Of a DNA stretch of 64,000 bases, positions 26,103 through 34,211 are shown piece by piece. A model generated the notes under the pieces. The model was given only the letters and a program-made list of their open reading frames with translations. It was not told the origin of the DNA and did not search any database. Origin of the DNA: Frigidibacter sp. RF13. GTDB lineage: Bacteria; Pseudomonadota; Alphaproteobacteria; Rhodobacterales; Rhodobacteraceae. A program made the position numbers and the translations under genes. The first letter of the stretch is position 1; every line of letters begins with the position of its first letter. The DNA lies in contig NZ_JAPNUE010000001.1 of assembly GCF_026626305.1 (NCBI RefSeq), forward strand, positions 682,001 to 746,000. The letters run 5' to 3'.

Positions 26103-27592
26103 CCATCCTCGCCAAGTTCAGCTGCAATCTCTCTTGTCCGCTCATAGAGCGCGCGGAACAAGGGGTACTGCTGCTGATAGGCTGGATGACGCACTGCCGC
26201 AACCCGGCGCGCCTCGGGGTTCCAGTCCGCTATGTCTTCTGGACGCGCCTGTCCGATGGCCAGCGCGGCGAGGAATGCATCGCCATAGGCCGCGCCGCTG
26301 GTAACGCGGGCGACCGACTGGTCGAGCCCGGTGAGGTCCGAAGTGGCCTGCAGCCAGACTGCGTTCTTCGTCCCCCCGCCGACCGCCAGCACGCGCGCGG
26401 GCGGCGCGCCCGCTTCGGCGAACGTGTCGGTCACATGGCGGGTGGCCATCGCTATCCCTTCCAGCACCGCGCGATACATTTCGCCGCGGCCATGGGTGAG
26501 GTTCAGCCCGAAGAAAGCTCCTTTTGCCAATGGGTTATGGATCGGTGTTCGCTCGCCCGAGAAATAGGGCAGGCAGAGAAGCCCGCGCGCGCCGGGCGGT
26601 ACAGCTTCCGCCTCGGCGGCGAGCCGGGCGAAGGCCTGATCGCGCGGCAGGTCGGCGGCGAACTTGTCGCGGAACCAGTGGGTTAGCGTGCCAGAGGTCG
26701 CAAGCCCCGCCATCACGGCATGTTGGCCCGGAAAGAGCCAGGGCGCATGCCAGAGGCGCGGGTCGGTCAGGCGGCGATCGGAGAGAAGGATGATGAAGAT
26801 GGTCGAGCCATACATCACCATCATGTCGCCCGGCGCCCGCGCGCCCACGCTCACCGCCTCGGCCGCGGCGTCGATCGTGCCGCAGGTCACGGGCGTTCCG
26901 GGCGCAAGCCCCGTTTCCCGCGCGGCACCCTCGCTGATGCGCCCGGCGATCTCGGTCGACCAAAGAAGGCGCGGCAGCATCGTCTCGTTACATATGTCCG
27001 CCAGACCGCAGGACCAGCGCTGGCGGGACATATCGTAGACCGGTGCGAAGCTCGATGCGGTGTAATGGTCGATCACAAACTGGCCCGTTAGCTTCCAGGT
27101 AACGAAGCTGGTCGAGGTGAGGATGCGTTTGGTCCGTGCCCAGATTTCCGGCCGGTTGCGGCGCAGCCACAGAATCTTCGGCCCGACCGCCTGAGATGTC
27201 AGCGCGTTGCCTGAATGGTCGAGGATACGCGCCTCGCCTATTTCGGCATTCAACAGCGCGATCTCGGCGCTGGCCCGTGTGTCGACGCCATAAAGGACGC
27301 CGTTCATCAATGGGGTTCCATCGGCATCGACCGGCAACATGCAGGGACCGATGGCAGAGCAGGCAACAGCGCCAATCTCTTCAGGTTTTACCTGAGAAGA
27401 TCGTAGCATCTCCCTGACAATAAATACGAAGTCTCCCCACCAATCCTCTTCTGCCCGATGCTCCGCCCAGCCAGGTCGCGGCACAATCATCTCATGCGGC
27501 CGCGCGGCCTCGGCGACAATCCGGCCGCCTTCATCGACGATCACGCCCTTGGATTCGAAAGTCCCGATATCGACGCCGAGCGTATAGGCCAT
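26099..27592 (-). CDS. FGGY-family carbohydrate kinase
   Basis: A 497-residue sugar kinase of the xylulokinase/fuculokinase/gluconokinase superfamily. The N-terminal phosphate loop is LGVDIGTFESKGVIV. CGTIDAAAEAVSVGA provides the catalytic aspartate region, and LPYFSGERTPIHNP with LAVGGGTKNAVWLQATSDLTG are the FGGY C-terminal signatures. The specific sugar cannot be read from sequence. It is preceded by the M42 hydrolase gene (3-base gap) and overlaps the SIS gene, so these form one operon with the BtpA-like gene. Confidence 0.88.
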   Translation of the reverse strand: MAYTLGVDIGTFESKGVIVDEGGRIVAEAARPHEMIVPRPGWAEHRAEEDWWGDFVFIVREMLRSSQVKPEEIGAVACSAIGPCMLPVDADGTPLMNGVLYGVDTRASAEIALLNAEIGEARILDHSGNALTSQAVGPKILWLRRNRPEIWARTKRILTSTSFVTWKLTGQFVIDHYTASSFAPVYDMSRQRWSCGLADICNETMLPRLLWSTEIAGRISEGAARETGLAPGTPVTCGTIDAAAEAVSVGARAPGDMMVMYGSTIFIILLSDRRLTDPRLWHAPWLFPGQHAVMAGLATSGTLTHWFRDKFAADLPRDQAFARLAAEAEAVPPGARGLLCLPYFSGERTPIHNPLAKGAFFGLNLTHGRGEMYRAVLEGIAMATRHVTDTFAEAGAPPARVLAVGGGTKNAVWLQATSDLTGLDQSVARVTSGAAYGDAFLAALAIGQARPEDIADWNPEARRVAAVRHPAYQQQYPLFRALYERTREIAAELGEDG

Positions 27593-27595
27593 CCG

Positions 27596-28684
27596 TCAGC
27601 CCCGGTTCAGCGCAAAGTCCGGCCCGATAGCCCGGATCGCGGCGGCGAGAAGGCGGGTAAGCCCTTCGAGATCGGCAAGATCGCAGCATTCGAGCGCGGA
27701 ATGCGAATAGCGCATGGGAAAGCCCATATCGATCGCGGCAACACCCTCGCCCACGAGCTGCACATAGGAGAGATCGGTCAGCACGCCGACCTGGGCGGAG
27801 CGCTGAAGCGCCAGCCCTTCGCTCGCCGCCGTCCGTTCCATCAGCGCGACCAGCGACGGATGGGGGATCACCCCGTTCAGCGTGCCGCGGCCGTGGAAGG
27901 AATAAAGGCTCATCCCTGGCCCTGCGCCCAGCTGCATCTCGCCCCGGTCGGCCATGTCGGGCGTATCGGTCGCCAGCATCAGGTCGATCTGGATCGCGAT
28001 GTCTGGTTTCAACATCTGTGCCGCCACAAGGGCGCCGCGCAGATTGAATTCCTCCTGCACCGAAAAGACCGCATGCACCGTGGGGCGGTTCTTTACCGCC
28101 GACAGCGCCCGCACCAGCTCGATCAGCACCGCACAGCCCGCGCGGTCATCGACCGAGGTTCCGGCGATCCGCACGCCCGCGAGGTCCATGGCGCGGGGCA
28201 GATAGACAATTGGCGTGCCGATCCGCACGCCCGCCGCCTCGACCGCCGCTTTCGAGCCATGGCCGGTGTCGATGAATATCTCGGGCGCCTTCAGCACCTT
28301 ATATTTCTCGTCCGGCCCCGTCGCATGATGCGCCTTGTTGGCGATGAGGCCCGGCACATCGCTCCCTTCGCCCACGCAACAGAGAACCGCCTGCGCCGCC
28401 AGTGCCCGTTCTGGCACTCCACCCATCCGCTCGACCCGGATCAGCCCGTCCGCCTCGATCTTGCGGACGATGAACCCGAGCTGGTCCATATGGGTGAAGA
28501 CCATGACCGAAGCCCGGTCCGCCCGCCCTTCAAGCGTCAGGATCAGATTGCCGAGCCGGTCGGTCCGGGTCTTTAACCCGTCCGGCAGGCGCGCGCGGAT
28601 CAATGCTGCCACCCGCTCCTCATGCCCAGAAAGGCCCGGGGTCAGCATCAGATCGACCAGATCGCGCTTGAGCCTGTCCTGCAT
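27596..28684 (-). CDS. M42-family metallo-hydrolase (SgcX/FrvX-like)
   Basis: A 362-residue dinuclear-metal M42 protein. Metal and catalytic residues appear in FTHMDQLGF (His and Asp), GTSVDDRAG, FSVQEEFNLRG, QIDLMLATDTPD and the C-terminal MRYSHSALE. M42 includes aminopeptidases, but members in sugar operons (SgcX, FrvX in E. coli) have unknown, probably non-peptide substrates. Translation may start at ATG 28684, or at GTG 28690 overlapping the preceding stop as GTGA. The pairing with a BtpA/SgcQ gene repeats the sgc operon association. Confidence 0.82.
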   Translation of the reverse strand: MQDRLKRDLVDLMLTPGLSGHEERVAALIRARLPDGLKTRTDRLGNLILTLEGRADRASVMVFTHMDQLGFIVRKIEADGLIRVERMGGVPERALAAQAVLCCVGEGSDVPGLIANKAHHATGPDEKYKVLKAPEIFIDTGHGSKAAVEAAGVRIGTPIVYLPRAMDLAGVRIAGTSVDDRAGCAVLIELVRALSAVKNRPTVHAVFSVQEEFNLRGALVAAQMLKPDIAIQIDLMLATDTPDMADRGEMQLGAGPGMSLYSFHGRGTLNGVIPHPSLVALMERTAASEGLALQRSAQVGVLTDLSYVQLVGEGVAAIDMGFPMRYSHSALECCDLADLEGLTRLLAAAIRAIGPDFALNRG

Positions 28685-28686
28685 GA

Positions 28687-29499
28687 TCACGCCCCGCCGC
28701 GCGCGGCGCGGGCGCGCGCCATGAAATCGTCGGCGCGCGCCGGATCGACCGGGTTCCAGGTGTCGCCACCCACCTTCAGCGCCGATCCGACGATGCAGCC
28801 ATCGGCCACCCGCAAGACATCGGCGACGGTCGCATGTTTCACCCCGGTATTGGCCAGGACCGGCATGTCGGGCAGCACTTTCTTCACTGCTTCCAAATCC
28901 GACAGGGCCGCCGCCTCGCCGGTGATCTGACCGGACACCAGAACCGCATCGGGGATCGAGGAAAAGGCCGCGCTCCGCGCCCGGTCGGGCAAGGAACGGC
29001 GGTCGAGACTGTCGGCAAATTCGGCCGAGACATTGTAGAGCATGGCAAGGTCACCGCGGCCGAGCCGGTTGCGATACCGCATCGCCGCGCCCGCGTCCGG
29101 CGTCCAGGGCCCCATGTCCGAGGCATAGGTGCCGGTGAATATCTCGCGCACGAAAGCCGCGCCGGTGGCGGCGGCAAGCGCGACCGTGGACATGGGATCC
29201 CACAGGACATTCACGCCGAAGGGCACCCTGATCTCGCCCCTGAGCCGACCGATCACATAGGCCATCGTCGCGGTCGAGGCTGTGTCGACGCGAAACTCGT
29301 ATGGCCGGTCATTTTCATTGCCGAACATGATGGCATCGAATCCCGCCCCCTGCAGGGCCGCAAGGTCGGCGCGGGCGGCGGTGACCAAACCCTCGAGTCC
29401 CGCCTGCGGATCATGCAGGGGCGCCCCCGGCAAGGCGCCGAGATGGACCATGCCGATCACCGGCTTTCCCGCGCCGAACACCTTGCGGAAATTCCCCAT
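28687..29499 (-). CDS. BtpA/SgcQ family protein
   Basis: A 270-residue predicted TIM-barrel protein: PVIGMVHLGALPGAPL, DAIMFGNENDRPYEF, PFGVNVLWDP, ILANTGVKH-like PVLANTGVKHATV and GCIVGSALKVGG are the BtpA signatures. BtpA was named from a photosystem I phenotype in cyanobacteria, but SgcQ homologues lie in sugar operons and the reaction is unknown; a nucleosidase-like role has been suggested. The ATG at 29499 is preferred (GGGAGG upstream), though the frame opens at 29511. First gene of the minus-strand operon, divergent from the aldo/keto reductase gene. Confidence 0.82.
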   Translation of the reverse strand: MGNFRKVFGAGKPVIGMVHLGALPGAPLHDPQAGLEGLVTAARADLAALQGAGFDAIMFGNENDRPYEFRVDTASTATMAYVIGRLRGEIRVPFGVNVLWDPMSTVALAAATGAAFVREIFTGTYASDMGPWTPDAGAAMRYRNRLGRGDLAMLYNVSAEFADSLDRRSLPDRARSAAFSSIPDAVLVSGQITGEAAALSDLEAVKKVLPDMPVLANTGVKHATVADVLRVADGCIVGSALKVGGDTWNPVDPARADDFMARARAARGGA

Positions 29500-29546
29500 C
29501 TCCCCTCCCATTCGGGTTGCGGCAGCCCGCCGGATGATGAATCATG

Positions 29547-29558
29547 CTAGCATGTTAG
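29547..29558. promoter_or_regulatory. candidate GntR operator (CTAGCATGTTAG)
   Basis: CTAGCATGTTAG lies in the 76-base region between the divergent BtpA-like and aldo/keto reductase genes. It differs at one base from the perfect palindrome CTAACATGTTAG found at 34121-34132 next to the island's own GntR-family regulator gene. The repetition of this site at both divergent promoters of the island makes it the likely recognition sequence of that regulator. Confidence 0.65.
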
Positions 29559-29575
29559 CTGCCGGGAGAGCGAGA

Positions 29576-30601
29576 ATGCAACTCAGGACACGCGTCTGGG
29601 ACCGAAACGGCAAGGGTGCCCTGTCCTTCACCGAGCTTGGCTTCGGCACCGCACCCTTAGGCAATCTCTACCGGGCGATCAGCGATACCGAGGCCGACGC
29701 GGTGCTGACGCGCGCCTGGGACATGGGCCTGCGCTATTTCGACACCGCGCCGCTTTACGGCTTCGGCCTGTCGGAGACGCGCCTCAACCGCTTCCTGCGC
29801 GGCAAACCGCGCGGCGACTATGTACTCTCGACCAAGATCGGGCGGCTTCTCAGCGCCTGCCCGCCGGACACGCGCGATGGTGTGGGCAAATGGTTCGATG
29901 TGCCCGCGCGCCGCGAGGTCTACGATTATTCCTTCGACGGCACCCTGCGCTCGGTCGAGTTTTCGCTCGAACGGCTGGGGGTGGACCGGATAGATGTGCT
30001 TTATGCCCATGACCTCGATGTCTTCAACCATGGCAGCGCCGCAGCGTTGCAGGCAAGGCTCGACGAGTTCATCGGCGGTGGCTACCGGGCGCTTCTGAAG
30101 CTGCGCGAGGAAGGCGTGATCCGGGCCTTCGGCGCCGGTGTGAACGAATGGCAGCCCTGCCAATGGCTGACCGAGCGGGGCGATTTCGACATCTTCCTGC
30201 TTGCAGGCCGCTATACGCTCTTGGAACAGGAGGCGCTCGCCTCCTTCCTTCCCCTGGCTCAAGAGCGCGGCATCGGCATCGTGATCGGCGGACCCTACAA
30301 TTCCGGCATCCTGGCAAGCGGGCCGAAACCCGGCGCCTTCTACAATTACAATCCCGCGCCACCCGAGATCATCGCGCGGGTCGAGCGCATTCAGGCGGTC
30401 TGTGCGCATCATGACGTGCGGCTGGTCGATGCAGCCTTCCAGTTCCCGCTGCGCCATCCGGCGGTCCTGTCGGTGATCCCGGGCGGCCAGTCGGTGAGCG
30501 AGATGGAGGCCAATCTGGCCGCCGCAACGGCGGCGATACCGCCCGCGCTCTGGGCTGATCTGAAGGCCGAAGGGCTGATGCGCCCCGACGCGCCGGTCTG
30601 A
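29576..30601 (+). CDS. aldo/keto reductase, L-fucose/D-threo-aldose 1-dehydrogenase-like
   Basis: A 341-residue NAD(P)-dependent AKR-fold enzyme. The catalytic tetrad is visible as D56, Y61 (YFDTAPLYGFGLSE), K87 (LSTKIGRLL) and H145 (LYAHDLD). The sequence pattern is that of aldose 1-dehydrogenases oxidising L-fucose or related aldoses to lactones. The frame is open far upstream, but the ATG at 29576 follows GGGAGAGCGAG. A lactonase gene follows 10 bases later, which fits production of a sugar lactone. The 5' region carries the CTAGCATGTTAG site. Confidence 0.85.
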   Translation: MQLRTRVWDRNGKGALSFTELGFGTAPLGNLYRAISDTEADAVLTRAWDMGLRYFDTAPLYGFGLSETRLNRFLRGKPRGDYVLSTKIGRLLSACPPDTRDGVGKWFDVPARREVYDYSFDGTLRSVEFSLERLGVDRIDVLYAHDLDVFNHGSAAALQARLDEFIGGGYRALLKLREEGVIRAFGAGVNEWQPCQWLTERGDFDIFLLAGRYTLLEQEALASFLPLAQERGIGIVIGGPYNSGILASGPKPGAFYNYNPAPPEIIARVERIQAVCAHHDVRLVDAAFQFPLRHPAVLSVIPGGQSVSEMEANLAAATAAIPPALWADLKAEGLMRPDAPV

Positions 30602-30611
30602 GAGGGTAGCC

Positions 30612-31445
30612 ATGCAGATCGACGCCCATCAGCATTTCTGGAACCCCGCGCGGGGGGATTATTTCTGGATGCCCAAGGACGACCCGGTGCTGGCGCGGCC
30701 TTACGCGCCTGCCGATCTGGCGCCGGTCCTAGCGGGGGAAGGGATCGACGGGACGGTTCTGGTTCAGGCGGCGGCGACGGTCGACGAGACGGAATATATG
30801 CTCGGCCTCGCCGATGCGACGGAGTTCGTGAAGGGTGTCGTCGGCTGGGTGGATTTCGAGAGGCCGTCGGACCGTGAAACATTAAGGCGTCTTGCCAACC
30901 ATCCGAAATTCAAGGGTATTCGCCCGATGATCCAGGATATTCCGGATGACGATTGGATGCTGCGCGAGGATGTGCAGTGGGGCTTCCGGGCGGTGGCCGA
31001 CTTGGGGCTGACGTTCGACGCATTGGGGTTTCCGCGCCATCTGGCGAACTTCCTGACCATCCTGAAACGGCACCCGGACATGCGGGTCGTCGTCGATCAT
31101 TGCATGAAGCCGCAGATCAGGGCGCATTCTGCGGCATCCTTCGCCCATTGGGCCGAGGGTATGGCGCGGATCGCAGGCGAGACCGGGTCCTATTGCAAGT
31201 TCTCGGCCCTGATCACCGAGGCAGAGCCGGGTTGGACGGTCGAGGAGCTGAGGCCTTACGCCGATCATGTGATCGCGGTATTCGGGGCGGAGCGGGTGAT
31301 GTGGGGGTCTGACTGGCCGGTCTGCCGCTTGCGCGCCGAATATGGGGCCTGGCGGCGGGCAGCGCAGGACCTGACGGCGCATTTGCCAGAGGCTGCACGG
31401 GCGCGAATTTTCGGCGGCACGGCTGCGGAGTTCTACGGACTCTGA
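30612..31445 (+). CDS. amidohydrolase-family sugar lactonase (L-fuconolactonase-like)
   Basis: A 277-residue amidohydrolase-2 protein of the COG3618 type: metal-site motifs DAHQHFW (residues 4-10), VVVDHCMKPQ, and the near-C-terminal VMWGSDWPVCRL. Members hydrolyse L-fucono-, L-rhamnono- or related 1,4-lactones. Gene order after an aldose dehydrogenase supports a lactonase function: aldose to lactone to aldonate. It is the last gene of the plus-strand pair and converges on the PfkB kinase with a gap of 8 bases. Confidence 0.85.
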   Translation: MQIDAHQHFWNPARGDYFWMPKDDPVLARPYAPADLAPVLAGEGIDGTVLVQAAATVDETEYMLGLADATEFVKGVVGWVDFERPSDRETLRRLANHPKFKGIRPMIQDIPDDDWMLREDVQWGFRAVADLGLTFDALGFPRHLANFLTILKRHPDMRVVVDHCMKPQIRAHSAASFAHWAEGMARIAGETGSYCKFSALITEAEPGWTVEELRPYADHVIAVFGAERVMWGSDWPVCRLRAEYGAWRRAAQDLTAHLPEAARARIFGGTAAEFYGL

Positions 31446-31453
31446 CGGGTCGC

Positions 31454-32389
31454 TCATCGTCGGGCTTCGCCCGCTCTTCGCTCGGGCGCGCTTAAGCCGA
31501 CTTTGGCCCTTCCGGCGAGAAACCGTTCGGCCTGAGGTCGGCGGATGGCCGACCGCCCTTCAGGCGGGGTGGAGACGAAGAGCGCGGCGGCGGCTTGCGC
31601 GAAATGCGCGGCTTCTTCGAGGCTTTCGCCTCTCATCAGCCCGGCCGCAAGCGCGCCGATGAAGGCGTCACCCGCGCCGTGGGCAGATACGGCCTTGACG
31701 GGCACGGCGGCCGCGAGGCTCGCGGCCGTGCCATCCCAGATGGCAATCCCGTCCGCCCCGCGCGTCAGGATCGCGCGGGCTGGCCCGAGGGCGGCGAGCG
31801 CGGTGACGCTCTCGGCAGGCAGACGATCGCCGACCAGAGCGGCAGCTTCACCGCGATTGACGACGAGAAGCGACAGAAGGCTCAGAAGCTCCCCCGCGGC
31901 GGGTCGTGCGGGGGCGGCATTGAGGATCACTTCGATCCCGCGCGCATGGGCCGCCCGGGCAAGCAGCAGGTTCACCTGCTCTGGCAGTTCGTTCTGCAGC
32001 AGCAGAAAACGGCAGTCTTCCGGCAGATCGATCCTCGCCGCATCGACCGCGGCATTCACACCCGAGACCACGACCGCACCATATTCGCCGTCCGCCTGCA
32101 GGATCGCCACACTCATGCCCGAAGCGCCATCGATCCGCCATACGCGGGACGCCCCAACCCCGGCCGCCGCAAGTTCCGCCAGCAAGAGGTCCCCCGCCGC
32201 ATCGGTACCGACCGCGCCCGCCATCTCGACCCGCGCGCCCATCCGCGCCGCCATCACCGCCTGATTGCCGCCCTTGCCGCCGAACGCATAGCTCACGGCG
32301 CTGCCCATCAGTGTCTCGTCAGCCACGGGCAGCCGAGGGGCCTGCACGATCACGTCGTGATGAAGCGCGCCGCAGACCAGAAGCGACAT
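31454..32389 (-). CDS. PfkB-family carbohydrate kinase (ribokinase-like)
   Basis: A 311-residue ribokinase-type kinase. Signature 1 is YAFGGKGGNQAVMAARMGA, and the C-terminal signature reads VSAHGAGDAFIGALAAGL with the catalytic aspartate in GAGD. The usual D-T before GAGD is A-H here, a mild departure. Substrate could be ribose, another pentose or a deoxysugar; unknown. The ATG follows the isomerase stop by one base (TGACATG), so the two are co-translated. Confidence 0.85.
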   Translation of the reverse strand: MSLLVCGALHHDVIVQAPRLPVADETLMGSAVSYAFGGKGGNQAVMAARMGARVEMAGAVGTDAAGDLLLAELAAAGVGASRVWRIDGASGMSVAILQADGEYGAVVVSGVNAAVDAARIDLPEDCRFLLLQNELPEQVNLLLARAAHARGIEVILNAAPARPAAGELLSLLSLLVVNRGEAAALVGDRLPAESVTALAALGPARAILTRGADGIAIWDGTAASLAAAVPVKAVSAHGAGDAFIGALAAGLMRGESLEEAAHFAQAAAALFVSTPPEGRSAIRRPQAERFLAGRAKVGLSAPERRAGEARR

Positions 32390-32390
32390 G

Positions 32391-33365
32391 TCACTGGTCC
32401 TTCAGGAGCGCGGCGCGAACCGCAGCCAGCGCCGCCGCCGCGTCCTGACGCGATTGTGCTTCGGTCAAAGACTGACCATCGCGCAGCCGCCGCGCTGCAG
32501 ACCGAAGCGTTTCGGCCATCGCGACATTGGCCGCAGCCTCCGCCGCCGGATCAAGGCCGCCATGATCGGGGAACGTGTCGAAATAGATCGTGCCCTCATA
32601 GCCGATCCTGTCGAGCGCAAGAAACAGTCCGACCGTCTCCACCGGGTGGACGGAGCCCACCATCAGACCGTCGTCGCGCTTGGCGTAACCGTCGTTCAGA
32701 TGAACGCCGAAGAGTGGCACCTTGCGCGCGATGAGGCGCGCGGTCTGTCCCGGGTCCTCGCCTGCATACAGCGCATGGGCGAAGTCGAGCGCGACACCGA
32801 GGTTTGGGCGGTTCACCTCAGCCAGCGCCAGCAGGACCGTCGCAGCATCGCGCAAGACGGCGCGGGCGCGGGGTTCGTCGGGCTTGTATTCGACCGCGAC
32901 CGGGCAGCGGGGATCATGCCCAGCGACCTCGGCAAGCGCCGCAACCGTATCCTCCCAAAGCCGCTCGAAATCGGCCTGCAGCGGATAGTCCACGCCGTCC
33001 TGGCCGAGCCAGAGCGTCATCACCCCACCGCCCATGGCCCCCAGAAAATCGATGCCGCGCTTGGTGAGGTCGATGGCCCGTTGCCGGGTCGCCCGGTCGG
33101 GATGGGTGAAGGCGCCAAGCCGGAAGGCCGGGTCGGTGCCATAACGCATGGCCAGACCGTTGAGCCCGATGCCATGCCGGTCCAGAATATCTCGCGCCGA
33201 CTCGGCGGTTTGCCCTGTCAGATGATCGGGGAAATTGAGATCGGCAGCGTCAATCCCGGGTACGCCCGCCGCACGGGCAACCATTCCCCCAAATCCCTCC
33301 CCCGATCCAGCCCGGAACGCGTTCAGCCGGACGGCATAGCGGGGGCGGGTATCGAGGAAGCTCAT
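32391..33365 (-). CDS. xylose-isomerase-like TIM-barrel sugar isomerase
   Basis: A 324-residue protein of the sugar isomerase/epimerase TIM-barrel superfamily. Predicted metal ligands lie in VAVEYKPDEPR (Glu), GVALDFAHALYAGE (Asp, His) and FGVHLNDGYAKRDDGLMVGSVHP. The last segment resembles the L-rhamnose isomerase (RhaI) active-site loop, so aldose-ketose isomerisation is likely. The frame opens at 33515, but the ATG at 33365 follows AGGAGC and lies after the GntR stop. Operon: regulator, this isomerase, PfkB kinase. Confidence 0.8.
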   Translation of the reverse strand: MSFLDTRPRYAVRLNAFRAGSGEGFGGMVARAAGVPGIDAADLNFPDHLTGQTAESARDILDRHGIGLNGLAMRYGTDPAFRLGAFTHPDRATRQRAIDLTKRGIDFLGAMGGGVMTLWLGQDGVDYPLQADFERLWEDTVAALAEVAGHDPRCPVAVEYKPDEPRARAVLRDAATVLLALAEVNRPNLGVALDFAHALYAGEDPGQTARLIARKVPLFGVHLNDGYAKRDDGLMVGSVHPVETVGLFLALDRIGYEGTIYFDTFPDHGGLDPAAEAAANVAMAETLRSAARRLRDGQSLTEAQSRQDAAAALAAVRAALLKDQ

Positions 33366-33387
33366 CGGCGGCTCCTGTGAGGTGCGG

Positions 33388-34119
33388 TCAGCCCGGGGCG
33401 AAAAGCTCCGGCCGTTCCAGAACGAGGGGTTCGAGGATCTTAATGAGCTGGCCAAGGTGCTGGCGCGTCGCCTCGCGCGCGCCGACCGGATCGCGCGCTT
33501 CAAGCGCCGCAACAATCGCCTGATGTTCGCTCAGCGTCGCCTGCACCCGCCCGGGCTGCGGCAGGATCAGCTGGCGCGCCCGGTTCACATGCACCCAGGA
33601 GGTTTCCGCAATCGCGGCAAGGCGGCGGAAACCGGTAAGACCGAGGATCAGCTCGTGCATTTCGGCGTCCATCTTGTAGAAACCCGTGATGTCGCCGTCG
33701 GCGATCAAAGCCTCCTGCACGCGCAGATTGCGACGCAGCAGCACCAGCTGTTCCTCGGTGATGGTCGCGGCCACCCGCTCGATCGCCGCCAGTTCCAGCG
33801 CCTCGCGCAGGAAGGCGCCCTCGCGGATTTCCTCCATCGAAAAGCGGGCAACGAAAGTCCCGGCCTGGGGGACGATATCGACAAGGGCCTCGGCGGCGAG
33901 CCGCGCCACCGCCTCGGACACAGGCGAGCGCGAGACGCCGAGCGCCTCGCAGATCTCCGGTTTGCGCAGAATTTCGCCCGGCCGGTAGGCCAGCGACAGG
34001 ATCGCCTGTTTCAGGGCACCATAGACCTTTTGGGCGAGCGAACCAGAAAAGGCATCGAGCGGTTGCAGCACCGGCATCTGCCTTGCCTCTTGCGGGGCAC
34101 TCTCGTTCATCGGTAACAT
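33388..34119 (-). CDS. GntR/FadR-type transcriptional regulator
   Basis: A 243-residue regulator with an N-terminal winged helix (KPEICEALGVSRSPVSEAVARLAAEALVDIVPQAGTFVAR) and an all-helical FCD ligand domain (LREALELAAIERVA, MDAEMHELILGLTGF, EHQAIVAALEARD). FCD regulators usually respond to sugar acids or other carboxylates. The start could be ATG 34119 or 34110. The perfect palindrome CTAACATGTTAG begins two bases upstream of 34119, so autoregulation is likely, and no Shine-Dalgarno sequence is evident. It heads the isomerase-kinase operon and is divergent from the UxaA-like dehydratase. Confidence 0.9.
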   Translation of the reverse strand: MLPMNESAPQEARQMPVLQPLDAFSGSLAQKVYGALKQAILSLAYRPGEILRKPEICEALGVSRSPVSEAVARLAAEALVDIVPQAGTFVARFSMEEIREGAFLREALELAAIERVAATITEEQLVLLRRNLRVQEALIADGDITGFYKMDAEMHELILGLTGFRRLAAIAETSWVHVNRARQLILPQPGRVQATLSEHQAIVAALEARDPVGAREATRQHLGQLIKILEPLVLERPELFAPG

Positions 34120-34120
34120 A

Positions 34121-34132
34121 CTAACATGTTAG
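34121..34132. promoter_or_regulatory. candidate GntR operator (CTAACATGTTAG)
   Basis: A perfect 12-bp palindrome in the 92-base divergent region between the GntR gene and the UxaA-type dehydratase gene. It is shared, with one mismatch, with 29547-29558. It would overlap the regulator's promoter and possibly its start codon region. The two sites together could coordinate all four transcription units of the sugar island. Confidence 0.7.
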
Positions 34133-34211
34133 ACCTCGCTCCCTCTCTGTCAAGCCGCGCCGCGCACCGCGGGCGGCCCGGTCCGGGCGCATAAAGAAAT
34201 GAGGCAAACCC

